Shown piece after piece: positions 23,985 to 33,676 of a DNA stretch of 42,958 bases (positions within the stretch are counted from its first letter, which is position 1; every line of letters begins with the position of its first letter). The stretch comes from Acidobacteriaceae bacterium. Lineage in GTDB: Bacteria; Acidobacteriota; Terriglobia; Terriglobales; Acidobacteriaceae. The notes beneath the pieces were generated by a model that saw only the letters and a program-made list of their open reading frames with translations, was not told the origin of the DNA and made no database searches. The translations under genes were made by a program, and so were the position numbers. Location of the stretch: NCBI GenBank assembly GCA_030838385.1, contig JAUTWX010000405.1:1-42958 (forward strand), written 5' to 3'.

Positions 23985-26900
23985 GTGACAGGCATGCCTG
24001 CAGAGTCTGCTCCCCTTCCATTTCGCTTGGAGCTTCCGTCAGCCCCTCCTGAAGAGACCGGCGCCGTCAAGGCATGGCGTCGACCGGTCATGATCCGGAG
24101 CTACCTGCCACATCTTCCGGATCGCAATCCGATGTTTCTTGAGACACGTGTGTACCAGGGCAGCAGCGGGCGCGTCTATCCCCTCCCATTCATAGACCGC
24201 ATTTCCGATACACCAGTCGAGCGTTCGTGGGATGCCGTGCACATTGAGAACGCTTGGCTCCGCCTTATGGTGTTGCCGCAGATCGGTGGCCGCATTCACG
24301 TTGGGCTCGACAAGACAAATGGCTATGACTTCTTTTACCGGCAGAATGTGATTAAGCCGGCGCTGGTCGGACTGGCCGGCCCGTGGATCTCCGGCGGCGT
24401 TGAGTTCAACTGGCCGCAGCACCATCGACCCGCAACCTTCATGTCGGTCGAGATCGAGATCGAGCGTCATCCCGATGGCTCCATCACGGTGTGGTGCAGC
24501 GATCACGATCCGATGCAGCGCATGAAAGGGATGCACGGCGTGTGCCTGCATCCGGATCGCGCCATCGTTGAGCTGAAGGTGCGCCTCTATAACCGCACCC
24601 CTTACCAGCAGACGTTTCTATGGTGGGCAAACGTCGCGGCGCGCGTTCATGAGAAGTATCAGTCCTTCTTTCCGCCCGATGTCCGCTATGTCGCGGACCA
24701 CGCGAAGCGGGCGATCACCGCATTCCCGCACAGCGATCGACCGTACTACGGTGTCGATTATCCAGCGCGCGCTCGCGACGGCGTTCCTGAAGAGGAGCAG
24801 CCGCGCCAGTTTCAGCCGGATGGTTCCTACTCGCCCGACGATCTGAGCTGGTATGCGAACATCCCCGTGCCAACCAGTTACATGATCACTTCCACCAAAG
24901 GGGATTTTTTTTGTGGCTACGATCATCGCGCGCAAGCCGGCGTGCTGCACATTGCGGACCATCACATCGCGCCGGGCAAGAAGCAGTGGACATGGGGAAA
25001 CCACGAGTTCGGTTACTCCTGGGACCGCAGCCTGACGGATAGCGACGGCCCGTATATCGAATTGATGGCCGGAGTCTACACGGACAATCAGCCGGACTTC
25101 TCCTTTCTCGCACCGGGAGAGACGAAGCACTTCTCGCAATTCTGGTATCCGCTGCAGCGCATCGGTCCGCCTCAGGCAGCCAGCCTGCTGTGCGCACTCA
25201 GTCTCACAACGCGGGAGCACCGGGTCACGATCGGCGTGCAGGCAACGGAGCACCTGAGCGACACGACAGTGACACTGCTGTGTCGTGGCGGCATAGCCGC
25301 TGACTGGACGCAGGACATCCACATCGGCAAGCCGATACTGCTTGAACACACATTTGAGAATGCGGTGCCGGAAAGCGATCTTGCTGTCACCGTCGAAGCC
25401 AACGGATTGCTGCTGCTCCGTTACGCGCCGGGCGAGATCGTCCCCGCGCCTGTGCCTACTGTTGCAATGGAGCCACCGGCGCCCTCTGCGATCGCGTCGA
25501 ACGAAGAGCTCTACCTCACCGGCCTCCATCTGGCGCAGTATCGTCACGCGACGCGGCGGCCAGAGTTCTATTGGCAGGAAGCGTTGCGCCGCGATCCCTA
25601 CGACGCGCGCGCAAACGCCGCGCTCGGCGAATGGCACATGCAGCGCGGCGAGTTCACCGTTGCCGAAGCGCTGCTGCGCAAGGGGATTCAGCGGCTCACA
25701 GCCCTCAATCCCAATCCAGCCGATGGGCGGCCTTACTATCTGCTTGGCCTGGTGCTGCGCTTCATGGATCGGCATTCGGAGAGCTACGATGCATTTTCGA
25801 AGGCGACGTGGAACGCAGCGTGGAAGGCTCCGGCACACTATGCACTGGCTCAGGCGGACGCAGCGGCCGGCCGCTGGGATGCGGCGCTCCAGCACGCGCG
25901 ACGGAGCTTGGCATGCGACGCCGATTACCTGAATGTCCGCAACCTGATCGTGCTCGCTCTCCGCGCGCTCGGCCGTAAGGACGAAGCCGCCGCCATGTTA
26001 GCTGAAACACGCGCCCTGGACCCGCTCGATCGCTGGAGCCGCCACCTCGCCCTCGGCGATGTGCCCAGGGATAATCGCGCGCTGCTCGATCTGGTCTGGG
26101 ATTACGTTGCCTGCGGACAGTACGATACTGCGATCCCGCTGCTTGATGCAGCGGATGCAAGTGCCACGGATGGCAGCACACCGCTTGTGCACTACACGTT
26201 CGGCTATCTCAAGCATCGTCTGGGTCGCATCAGCGAAGCCGACGAGGCATGGCAGCGCGCCGCCGCGGCACCGCCGGACTACTGCTTCCCGCATCGCCTG
26301 GAAGAGATGCTGGTGTTGCAGGCCGTGGTGGAAGCGGTGCGGAGCGACGCGCGTGCACCCTACTATCTCGGCAATCTGCTCTACGATCGCCGGCGCTACG
26401 ATGAGGCGATCGAACTTTGGCAGCGCGCTGCGAGCTTTGATGCCGCGTTCCCCACAGTCCACCGCAACCTCGGTATCGCACTCTTCAATGTGCGTGGCGA
26501 CGCCGATGCTGCCGTTGCCGCATTCGATCGCGCCCAGGCTGCTGACCCGAGCGATGGCCGCATTCTCTATGAGCGCGACCAGCTATGTAAGCGCGCAGGT
26601 GTCGCGCCTCAGCAGCGTCTCGCCGAGCTGCTGCATCATCGCGATCTCGTCGCCATGCGCGATGATCTCTCCGTGGAAGTGGCGACGCTCTACAACCAGA
26701 CCGGCAAGCCAGAGCAGGCGCTGTCCGGTTTACTCTCGCGCAACTTTCAACCGTGGGAGGGCGGCGAAGGACTGGTGCTGGGGCAGTTCGTACGCGCTTC
26801 TCTATTGTTAGCTCGGCACGCGATCGCCGCTGGCAAGCCCGCGGACGCGATCGCACACCTGGAGGCAGCGCTCCATCCGCCGCAGTCGCTGGGAGAGGCT

Positions 26901-27437
26901 CGACACCTCCTCGCGAACAAGAGCGATATCGAGTACGCGCTGGGCATTGCGCATGCGGCTGCCGGCAATCGACAGGAAGCAGAGCGCTGGTGGCAGCGCG
27001 CATCCCAGCAGACAGGCGACTTCCAGCAGATGAACGTGCTTACCATCTCCGACATGACGTATTGGAGAGGCGCCGCGCTCGAAAAGCTGCAGCAGCGCAC
27101 CCAGGCGGAGCAGGTCTTCCGCAGTATCGCTGTATACGCGGATGAGCTCGACGTGCAGGAGCCGAAAATCGACTACTTCGCCACTTCGCTGCCCGCCATG
27201 CTGCTCTTCCATGAGGATTTGCATCTTCGCAATCGCGTGCTCGCAGCCTTCCTCCGTGCGCAGGCTACTTATGGTCTCGACGGAGCGGAAGCCGCCATTC
27301 CAATGCTGCGTGCAGTGCTCACGCTCGACGGCAATCACGCCGGAGCATCCGACCTGCTGCAAAAAGCTGAGCTCACCGTACGCGCAACGAATACGCAGGG
27401 CGGATCCGAATCGCATATCTCAGCCAGGACCACATAA
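23985..27437 (+). CDS. DUF5107 domain protein with a C-terminal TPR array
   Basis: The protein has up to 1150 residues from a GTG at 23985; the ATG at 23994 is an equal alternative. Residues about 45-400 match DUF5107, a mutarotase-like beta-sandwich family found in carbohydrate loci, with IENAWLRLMVLPQIGGRIHV, WISGGVEFNWPQHHRP and WWANVAARVHEKYQ. Residues about 510-1130 are TPR repeats (FYWQEALRRDPYDARANAAL and many more). There is no signal peptide, so it should be cytoplasmic. Galactose-mutarotase-like folds act on sugars; a catalytic or binding role on a monosaccharide or oligosaccharide is inferred. It is co-transcribed with the sugar symporter two bases downstream, and the shared operator links both to the LacI regulator at 28.9 kb. 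Confidence 0.85.
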   Translation: MTGMPAESAPLPFRLELPSAPPEETGAVKAWRRPVMIRSYLPHLPDRNPMFLETRVYQGSSGRVYPLPFIDRISDTPVERSWDAVHIENAWLRLMVLPQIGGRIHVGLDKTNGYDFFYRQNVIKPALVGLAGPWISGGVEFNWPQHHRPATFMSVEIEIERHPDGSITVWCSDHDPMQRMKGMHGVCLHPDRAIVELKVRLYNRTPYQQTFLWWANVAARVHEKYQSFFPPDVRYVADHAKRAITAFPHSDRPYYGVDYPARARDGVPEEEQPRQFQPDGSYSPDDLSWYANIPVPTSYMITSTKGDFFCGYDHRAQAGVLHIADHHIAPGKKQWTWGNHEFGYSWDRSLTDSDGPYIELMAGVYTDNQPDFSFLAPGETKHFSQFWYPLQRIGPPQAASLLCALSLTTREHRVTIGVQATEHLSDTTVTLLCRGGIAADWTQDIHIGKPILLEHTFENAVPESDLAVTVEANGLLLLRYAPGEIVPAPVPTVAMEPPAPSAIASNEELYLTGLHLAQYRHATRRPEFYWQEALRRDPYDARANAALGEWHMQRGEFTVAEALLRKGIQRLTALNPNPADGRPYYLLGLVLRFMDRHSESYDAFSKATWNAAWKAPAHYALAQADAAAGRWDAALQHARRSLACDADYLNVRNLIVLALRALGRKDEAAAMLAETRALDPLDRWSRHLALGDVPRDNRALLDLVWDYVACGQYDTAIPLLDAADASATDGSTPLVHYTFGYLKHRLGRISEADEAWQRAAAAPPDYCFPHRLEEMLVLQAVVEAVRSDARAPYYLGNLLYDRRRYDEAIELWQRAASFDAAFPTVHRNLGIALFNVRGDADAAVAAFDRAQAADPSDGRILYERDQLCKRAGVAPQQRLAELLHHRDLVAMRDDLSVEVATLYNQTGKPEQALSGLLSRNFQPWEGGEGLVLGQFVRASLLLARHAIAAGKPADAIAHLEAALHPPQSLGEARHLLANKSDIEYALGIAHAAAGNRQEAERWWQRASQQTGDFQQMNVLTISDMTYWRGAALEKLQQRTQAEQVFRSIAVYADELDVQEPKIDYFATSLPAMLLFHEDLHLRNRVLAAFLRAQATYGLDGAEAAIPMLRAVLTLDGNHAGASDLLQKAELTVRATNTQGGSESHISARTT

Positions 27438-27439
27438 GC

Positions 27440-28873
27440 GTGCACTCCGCGCCATCTGCTGCATCGCCGATCGAGCCGCACGCAGAGAAACTTCGTCTCG
27501 GATATCTGCTCTGGATCGCCGCCGTCGCCGCGCTCGGCGGCTTCCTCTTCGGCTATGACTGGGTGGTCATCGGTGGCGCAAAACCTTTCTATGAAGCGTA
27601 CTTTCACCTGACCACAGATACGCTCATCGGCTGGGCCAACAGTTGTGCACTGGTGGGCTGCCTCGCTGGATCGCTCCTCTCCGGCGTCCTCGGCGACAGA
27701 CTGGGCCGTAAGCGTTCTCTGCTGCTGGCCGGCGCTCTTTTCGCTATCTCCTCCGTGCTCACCGGCTGGGCCTTCTCCTTCGCCGCATTCATCGCATGGC
27801 GCATGGTGGGCGGCCTCGCTATCGGACTCGCCTCCAACATCTCTCCCTTGTACATCGCGGAGATCAGTCCCGCGCAGTGGCGCGGGCGCCTGGTGAGTCT
27901 CAACCAACTGGCCATCGTCTGCGGCATCCTCGGCGCGCAAATCTTTGACTGGCAGATCGGCACGCGCGGCGCACACCTCTTCCGTGGCTCGCTTTCCGCG
28001 GTCGCCTGGAATGCTCAGTATGGATGGCGCTGGATGTTCACCGCGGTCGCCGTCCCGGCGGTGCTGCTGTTTCTTCTGGCGGGCATCATTCCGGAGAGCC
28101 CCCGCTGGCTCATGTCTCGTCACCGCACGGCGGATGCGGAAACAGTCCTTACCCGCATGGGCGGCCACAACTATGCCAGCAGCATGATTGATACCATCGC
28201 ACAGCATCTGCAGCACGATCGCGCTCAGGCAACGGGCTGGCGTGAGCTTGCGTCACCGGGCATGCGGCGGCTGGTGTTCATCGGCATCGGCCTTGCCGTC
28301 TTGCAGCAGTGGAGCGGCATCAACATCCTCTTCAACTATGCAGAAGAGGTCTATCGCAGCGCCGGCTATGCCGTGAACGACATCCTGTTCAACATCGTGA
28401 TCACCGGCGCGATCAACCTGGTCTTCACGCTGCTGGCCATGCTCTTCGTCGACCGTATCGGGCGCCGCTTTCTCATGCTGCTCGGCTGCGCCAGCGTCGG
28501 CGTGGTCCATGTCGCGTTAGCGATTGTCTATCACCTTCACCTGCGCGGCCTGCCCATTCTGCTGCTCACGCTCTGCGCCATCGGCTGTTACGCCATGACG
28601 CTCGCGCCAGTCACCTGGGTGCTGATCACGGAGATCTTTCCCAACCGAATCCGCGCGCGAGGCGTCTCGCTCGCCGTCTCTGCGTTGTGGGCTTCCTCCT
28701 TCCTGCTCACCTTTTCCTTCCCTGCGCTCACCGCCGCCTTTGGCCAGTCGGGAGCCTTCGTGGTCTACGGCGTGACCTGTCTTGCGGGCTGGATTTGCGT
28801 AAGGGCTTTCGTGCGGGAAACCAAGGGGCGCAGTCTCGAACAAATTGAAGATGCCACTGCACACGGACGCTGA
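27440..28873 (+). CDS. MFS sugar porter (sugar:H+ symporter)
   Basis: The 477-residue protein starts at a GTG two bases after the DUF5107 stop. Twelve transmembrane segments are visible. The sugar-porter signatures are all present: GGFLFGYDWVVIGG in helix 1, GDRLGRKRS between helices 2 and 3, AEISPAQWRGR, PESPRWLM, QQWSGINI in helix 7, the second-half DRIGRRF, and ETKGRSLEQIE at the C-terminus. It resembles XylE/GalP-type symporters, which carry xylose, galactose or other hexoses and pentoses across the inner membrane. The residue set does not settle the sugar. The operon partner suggests that the imported sugar is the DUF5107 substrate. Confidence 0.9.
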   Translation: MHSAPSAASPIEPHAEKLRLGYLLWIAAVAALGGFLFGYDWVVIGGAKPFYEAYFHLTTDTLIGWANSCALVGCLAGSLLSGVLGDRLGRKRSLLLAGALFAISSVLTGWAFSFAAFIAWRMVGGLAIGLASNISPLYIAEISPAQWRGRLVSLNQLAIVCGILGAQIFDWQIGTRGAHLFRGSLSAVAWNAQYGWRWMFTAVAVPAVLLFLLAGIIPESPRWLMSRHRTADAETVLTRMGGHNYASSMIDTIAQHLQHDRAQATGWRELASPGMRRLVFIGIGLAVLQQWSGINILFNYAEEVYRSAGYAVNDILFNIVITGAINLVFTLLAMLFVDRIGRRFLMLLGCASVGVVHVALAIVYHLHLRGLPILLLTLCAIGCYAMTLAPVTWVLITEIFPNRIRARGVSLAVSALWASSFLLTFSFPALTAAFGQSGAFVVYGVTCLAGWICVRAFVRETKGRSLEQIEDATAHGR

Positions 28874-28876
28874 CCG

Positions 28877-29968
28877 TCAGACGCCTCGTGCTTCCGCCGC
28901 CGCACGCGCTTTACTGCGAACGCGGTCGGCAAAGAGCGGCAGATTGCTGCGGAAGACGGTGTGTGGCGCGAGCCGCGTTGCGTGCTCCGGGCGCACCCGC
29001 TCTACCAAGTAGCGCAACAGAATCTCGAAGGCGGTCTTCCCCTGCGCGAATGGCCGCTGGTAAAGCGTTGCCAGGATGCGGCCGCCTTCGAGCAGAGGAA
29101 TCAGCTCAGCGAAGAGATCCGTACACAGCACCTGCACCTTGCCGAGGAGCTGCTGCTCTTCCAGAACGCGCAGCACCGGCAGGCTGTTCGCCGTGCTCAC
29201 GTAGATGCCGGCAACCTCTGGGTTGCGCTTGAGCAGGTTGCGCGTCTGTCGCAAAGCCTCCTGCGCGCTCTCGTGTGATTCCACCACCGGCAGCAGAGAA
29301 AGGTGTGGCGCAAGCAGTGCAAGATTGGCGGCAAAGCCACGCAGCTTCTCCGCATGGTCCAGGACGTGGAGCTCACCCGTAATCATGGCGACGGTGCCAT
29401 TGCGTTGAATGGTGCGTCCCAGCAGCTCCGCAGCCAATGCACCGCTTACGTATGCGTCGACGGAGACGGCGGCGATGCGCTCGCTGTGAGGCGCATCACT
29501 GGCAACGCATACCATCGCGGTGCCCGAGCGGCTTAACCGATTGATTGCCGGCTCGGATTTCGCGGGATCGCCGGGCGTGAAGATGACACCATCGAACCGG
29601 CCATCGGGAATCGACTCCAGTAACGCCAGATCGCCCTCCCCGATCCGCGGATAAGTGCGGTATTCGACATCGATCTCGACGCCGAAGACGCCGCCTGCGG
29701 CAGAGCGCACGCCTTCGAGCAGCGGCGCAAAGAACGAGTGGATCTGCTCCGGTAGATACACGGCGATGCTCAAACGGCGATTCAGTTTCAGGCTGCGCGC
29801 TGCGAGGTTCGGCCGGTAGTTCAGCTTCTGCGCCATCGCCAGCACGCGTGCACGCGTCTTCGGGTTCACTCCCGGTCGATCGTGAAAGGCACGATCGACC
29901 GTGGCGATGGAAATCCCGAGGGCGCGAGCCACATCTTTGATACCTGCGGGCTTCTTTCCTTTTTCCAT
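28877..29968 (-). CDS. LacI-family transcriptional regulator
   Basis: The ATG at 29968 (MEKGKKPAGIKDVARALGIS) is chosen over the ORF-track start at 30019 because it has AGGA upstream and sits directly before the helix-turn-helix; the protein has 363 residues. Residues 8-60 are the LacI DNA-binding domain, with IATVDRAFHDRPGVNPKTR and the hinge NYRPNLAARSLK. The remainder is a periplasmic-binding-protein-like sensor domain (type similar to Peripla_BP_4), which binds a sugar. The gene converges with the MFS gene, three bases apart. Its upstream region carries the same 17-bp operator as the DUF5107 operon, so it probably represses both and itself. The natural inducer is unknown. Confidence 0.9.
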   Translation of the reverse strand: MEKGKKPAGIKDVARALGISIATVDRAFHDRPGVNPKTRARVLAMAQKLNYRPNLAARSLKLNRRLSIAVYLPEQIHSFFAPLLEGVRSAAGGVFGVEIDVEYRTYPRIGEGDLALLESIPDGRFDGVIFTPGDPAKSEPAINRLSRSGTAMVCVASDAPHSERIAAVSVDAYVSGALAAELLGRTIQRNGTVAMITGELHVLDHAEKLRGFAANLALLAPHLSLLPVVESHESAQEALRQTRNLLKRNPEVAGIYVSTANSLPVLRVLEEQQLLGKVQVLCTDLFAELIPLLEGGRILATLYQRPFAQGKTAFEILLRYLVERVRPEHATRLAPHTVFRSNLPLFADRVRSKARAAAEARGV

Positions 29969-30021
29969 GCAACTGCATCCTAGCGCAGCTCTGCGACTTT
30001 GCCGATATGCTTCACTCATGC

Positions 30022-30038
30022 TCGTGTACGTTACCGAT
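30022..30038. promoter_or_regulatory. LacI-type operator before the regulator gene
   Basis: TCGTGTACGTTACCGAT is identical over 17 bases to the site at 23904-23920. It lies about 54 bases before the regulator's start codon, between it and ku. The palindrome is imperfect here beyond the core. Confidence 0.7.
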
Positions 30039-30139
30039 AACGGCTTTGAAATTGACCGCGAACGCCCTGCCGTCCCGCGCCGATGCTTTCAACCCACGGA
30101 ACGGGCAGCCAATCCACCGCGCTGGGAATCACAGCGTGC

Positions 30140-30994
30140 ATGGCGCGACCTACATGGCAAGGGCAGATTCAGATCTCGCTCGTCTCTTTTGGAGTTAGCA
30201 TTGTGCCGGCGAGCACGTCGGCGCGGCAGGTGGCCTTCCACGAGGTCGACCGCAAGACCGGCGAGCGGATTCATCATCGCAAGACCGCCCGGGACGATGA
30301 AGCTGTGGAGGCAGAGGACGTTGCCAAAGGATTTGAATACGAGAAGGGCAAATACCTCGTCATCGAGCCGGAGGATCTCAAGCGCGTTCGCCTCCCGGGG
30401 CAAAAGACTGTGACCCTGGAGCACTTCGTTCCGCGCAATGAGATCGACCCGGCTTATTTCGAGCGCCCTTACTTCCTCATACCCAAAGATGAATTGCAGG
30501 CGCGCACCATGGCGACGATGAGCCGCGCACTGCGCGAAAGTGAGCGCGTCGGACTCGCCGAGATCACCTTCAGCGGACGCGAGCATTTTGTCGCCATTGC
30601 GCCGCCCACTGACGCAGATTCCCCGTGGCTCAACATGTATCTGCTGCGCTACGAAGAGGAGTTGCGCGATCCAGCCGCTTACTATGGCGATCTCAAGAAG
30701 CCGTCCATTGATAAGAAGCAGCTTGCCATGGCGGAGCAGTTGATCGAATCCTACAGCGAAGCTTTCGAACCTGCCGCATTCAAGGACGACTTCGAAGCCG
30801 CCCTGCGCGAATTCGTGCAAGCCAAGCTCCACAACCGTAAACTGCCGAAGCCTGAAGCTGTGCCAAAGCCGGGCAAGGTGATCGACCTGATGGATGCGCT
30901 GAAGCGCAGCCTGGCCGAGCGGAAACCCGGTCACGCTGAGCATGCCGCCGGCGAACATGCGAGGGCCAAGACCCGCCGCCGCAAGGCCGCCTGA
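30140..30994 (+). CDS. ku: Non-homologous end-joining protein Ku
   Basis: The product has 284 residues from the ATG at 30140 (MARPTWQGQIQISLVSFGVS), which matches the normal Ku start; the ORF-track extension to 30083 is not needed. It contains the Ku beta-barrel core with FHEVDRKTGERI, EVEAEDVAKGFEYEKGKYLV-type sequence and the FERPYFLIP strand, and it ends with a basic Lys/Arg tail. Bacterial Ku forms a homodimeric ring that binds DNA ends and recruits LigD. Its stop overlaps the ligD start (TGATG). The operator of the adjacent lacI-type gene lies just upstream, but there is no reason yet to link Ku to sugar control. Confidence 0.93.
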   Translation: MARPTWQGQIQISLVSFGVSIVPASTSARQVAFHEVDRKTGERIHHRKTARDDEAVEAEDVAKGFEYEKGKYLVIEPEDLKRVRLPGQKTVTLEHFVPRNEIDPAYFERPYFLIPKDELQARTMATMSRALRESERVGLAEITFSGREHFVAIAPPTDADSPWLNMYLLRYEEELRDPAAYYGDLKKPSIDKKQLAMAEQLIESYSEAFEPAAFKDDFEAALREFVQAKLHNRKLPKPEAVPKPGKVIDLMDALKRSLAERKPGHAEHAAGEHARAKTRRRKAA

Positions 30995-33660
30995 TGCCCG
31001 CACGCACGAAGAAGACCACGAAGCAGGCAAAGAGCCCCGCGGCCGCCGTGGATGCACAACTCGCTCGCTATCGCGAGATGCGCGACTTCTCCACCACAGC
31101 CGAGCCACGGGGCGTCCCCAAGGCAAAGACGCCATCCGACGGCCTGCCCTTCGTCATCCAAAAGCACGCGGCTACACGGCTGCACTACGACTTCCGCCTC
31201 GGCTGGAATGGCGTACTCAAAAGCTGGGCTGTTGCTAAAGGGCCGAGCTACGTCGTTGCGGACAAGCGCCTCGCCGTCCAGGTCGAAGATCACCCGATGG
31301 AATACGGCGGCTTTGAGGGCACCATCCCCAAGGGACAGTACGGCGGGGGCACCGTCATGCTGTGGGACACCGGGACCTGGGAGCCGGTGGGCGACGCGAA
31401 CGAAGGTTTCCGCACCGGGCGTCTCAAGTTCATCCTGCACGGACACAAGCTCAAAGGCCACTGGACTTTGATACGGATGGGCGGCAAAGCCGCGCAGGAG
31501 TCCAAACCGAACTGGCTGCTCATCAAGGAACACGACGAATACGAGCGACCCGCCGATGCACCGGCGATCGTCGAGGAAGCACCCAACAGCGTGATCACGC
31601 ACCGCGATCTCGACGCCATCGGCAGCGCCGCAGACCACGTGTGGGACTCGCGCACTGGCCTTGCTGCTGACGAGCGAGCTAAGTCGGCGCCACAGAAGAA
31701 ATCAGCAAAGAAGCGCAGCAGCATCGCCATTCCAAAAAACGCAAAGGCAGAGGCGCTGCCCAAATTCTTTCCACCGCAACTCGCCTCCGCTTCGGAGCGG
31801 CCACCCACCGGCAAAGACTGGCTGCACGAACTGAAGCTCGATGGCTATCGCATGCAGGCACGTCTTGAGAGCGGCAAGGTGCAGCTACTGACGCGCAGCG
31901 GCCTCGACTGGACGCATCGTATGCGCTCCCTCGCTACATCGCTCGAGGCGTTATCCGCCAAGACCGCGCTGCTGGACGGCGAGGTCATCGTGCTCGATGA
32001 GCGAGGCATCAGCAGCTTCGCCGCTCTGCAGGCTGCCTTTCAGGAAGGCGCAAAACACGCACTGCACTATTACGTCTTCGATGTCCTGCACCTCGATGGG
32101 CACTCCTTGCGCAACCTGCCGCTCAGTGAGCGAAAATCCCTGCTCGCTGACTTGGTCGAAGGATTGGGTGACGAAGCAATCCGGCTTAGCGAGCATGTCC
32201 GCGATGAGAAGGCCGCCATCTTCGATGATGCCTGCCGCCATGGCGCCGAGGGTATCGTTTCGAAGCGCGCCGACAGCGTGTATCTCTCCGGCCGCAGTGC
32301 AAGCTGGGTGAAAGTAAAGTGCGGCCTGCGGCAGGAGTTTGTTATCGGCGGTTTCACCTTGCCCTCGAAAGGCGGTAAGGGAATCGGCGCTCTCCTGCTT
32401 GGCTATTATCAGGATGGAAAGCTCATCTACGCGGGCCGCACCGGCACTGGCTTTACACAAAAGTCACAAGCACAGATACGTGAGCGGCTGGAATCCATTC
32501 GCTCCGACACGAACCCGTTTGTCTCGGTCAACACCGCCGAACGGCGCGGCGCTCAATGGGTAAAGCCGCAGCTCGTCGCGGAGGTCGCATTCAGTACCTG
32601 GACCGCAGACAATCTCGTGCGTCAGGCTTCTTTCAAGGGTCTGCGCGAAGATAAGCCGGCGGACGAAGTGGTTCGCGAGAAGCCTACCGGCATACCCAAT
32701 GCGCGCAGCGTACGAGCGGCAACCAAAGGCCATGCTGATGCCGCACCCGCCGCAACAATGCACACCTCTCCGGCGCTGCCGCGCATGACGCATCCGGATA
32801 AGGTGATTGACCGTGAGAGCGGCTTGACCAAGCAGCAGCTCGTCACCTACTACGCCGAAGCCGCCAGCCACATACTGCCGCACATTGCGGACCGCCCGCT
32901 CAGCATCGTGCGCTGCCCTTCCGGAACAGCGGCGAAATGCTTCTTTCAGAAGCATGTCAAGCCCGGCCTGCCCAAGGGCATCCGCTCGGTCGAGATCGTC
33001 GATCGCAAAAGCGGCAAGCCAGAGCCCTACATCACACTTTCCGATGCGGCCGTCATTCCAGAGCTCGGCCAGCTCAACGTTCTTGAGCTGCACCCCTGGG
33101 GGGCGCCTTCGAGCGACTTCGAGCATCCCGACCGCATCATCTTCGATCTCGACCCCGACACAAGCATCGAGTGGAAGACCCTTGCCGCCACCGCGTCAGA
33201 GGTGCGCGCGCGGTTGCAAAAGCTGGGCCTGGAATCCTTCCTGAAAAGCACCGGCGGCAAGGGCCTGCACATCGTTGCGCCTATGCAATGCGAACACGAC
33301 TGGCCTACCGTTAAGGAATTCGCGCACCGCTTCGTGCTCGCTATGGAAGCGGAGAACCCCTCGCTCTACATCACCAAGATGACCAAGGCTGCGCGCGCTG
33401 GCCGCATCTATCTCGACTTTCTCCGCAACGAGCGCGGCGCAACAGCGGTGGCGCCGTACTCGCCGCGCAGCCGCGGTGGCGTTCCAGTCTCTGTGCCCAT
33501 GGCCTGGAGTGAGCTCAAGGCAGAGGCTCCGCCACGCTGCCTGGTCGCGAAGTTCGACGAGTGGCGCAAACGCCTCGCACACGATCCGTGGGCGGAGTTG
33601 CCGAAGACCAAGCAGCGGCTCACCCAGAAAGCCATTGCGGCAGTCAGCGGAAAGAAATAG
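30994..33660 (+). CDS. ligD: DNA ligase D (phosphoesterase-ligase-polymerase)
   Basis: The 888-residue protein has three domains in the order phosphoesterase, ligase, polymerase. Residues 35-160 are the 3'-phosphoesterase (RLHYDFRLGWNGVLKSWAV, GTIPKGQYGGGTVMLWDTG). Residues 250-560 are the ATP-dependent ligase with nucleophile K281 in LKLDGYRM and EGIVSKR. Residues 600-880 are the archaeo-eukaryotic primase-like polymerase with metal-binding D718 and D720 in FDLDPD. A linker of about 40 residues rich in Ala and Pro joins the last two domains. With Ku it repairs double-strand breaks by end joining. It overlaps ku by one base and converges with the dehydrogenase gene. Confidence 0.95.
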   Translation: MPARTKKTTKQAKSPAAAVDAQLARYREMRDFSTTAEPRGVPKAKTPSDGLPFVIQKHAATRLHYDFRLGWNGVLKSWAVAKGPSYVVADKRLAVQVEDHPMEYGGFEGTIPKGQYGGGTVMLWDTGTWEPVGDANEGFRTGRLKFILHGHKLKGHWTLIRMGGKAAQESKPNWLLIKEHDEYERPADAPAIVEEAPNSVITHRDLDAIGSAADHVWDSRTGLAADERAKSAPQKKSAKKRSSIAIPKNAKAEALPKFFPPQLASASERPPTGKDWLHELKLDGYRMQARLESGKVQLLTRSGLDWTHRMRSLATSLEALSAKTALLDGEVIVLDERGISSFAALQAAFQEGAKHALHYYVFDVLHLDGHSLRNLPLSERKSLLADLVEGLGDEAIRLSEHVRDEKAAIFDDACRHGAEGIVSKRADSVYLSGRSASWVKVKCGLRQEFVIGGFTLPSKGGKGIGALLLGYYQDGKLIYAGRTGTGFTQKSQAQIRERLESIRSDTNPFVSVNTAERRGAQWVKPQLVAEVAFSTWTADNLVRQASFKGLREDKPADEVVREKPTGIPNARSVRAATKGHADAAPAATMHTSPALPRMTHPDKVIDRESGLTKQQLVTYYAEAASHILPHIADRPLSIVRCPSGTAAKCFFQKHVKPGLPKGIRSVEIVDRKSGKPEPYITLSDAAVIPELGQLNVLELHPWGAPSSDFEHPDRIIFDLDPDTSIEWKTLAATASEVRARLQKLGLESFLKSTGGKGLHIVAPMQCEHDWPTVKEFAHRFVLAMEAENPSLYITKMTKAARAGRIYLDFLRNERGATAVAPYSPRSRGGVPVSVPMAWSELKAEAPPRCLVAKFDEWRKRLAHDPWAELPKTKQRLTQKAIAAVSGKK

Positions 33661-33676
33661 CCTTAGCGGCGCGTGC

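Noticed and set aside
24618-25895. 425-residue minus-strand ORF in the DUF5107 gene
   Set aside because: Shadow of the plus-strand DUF5107-TPR gene; its composition is Arg/Val-rich with no family features.
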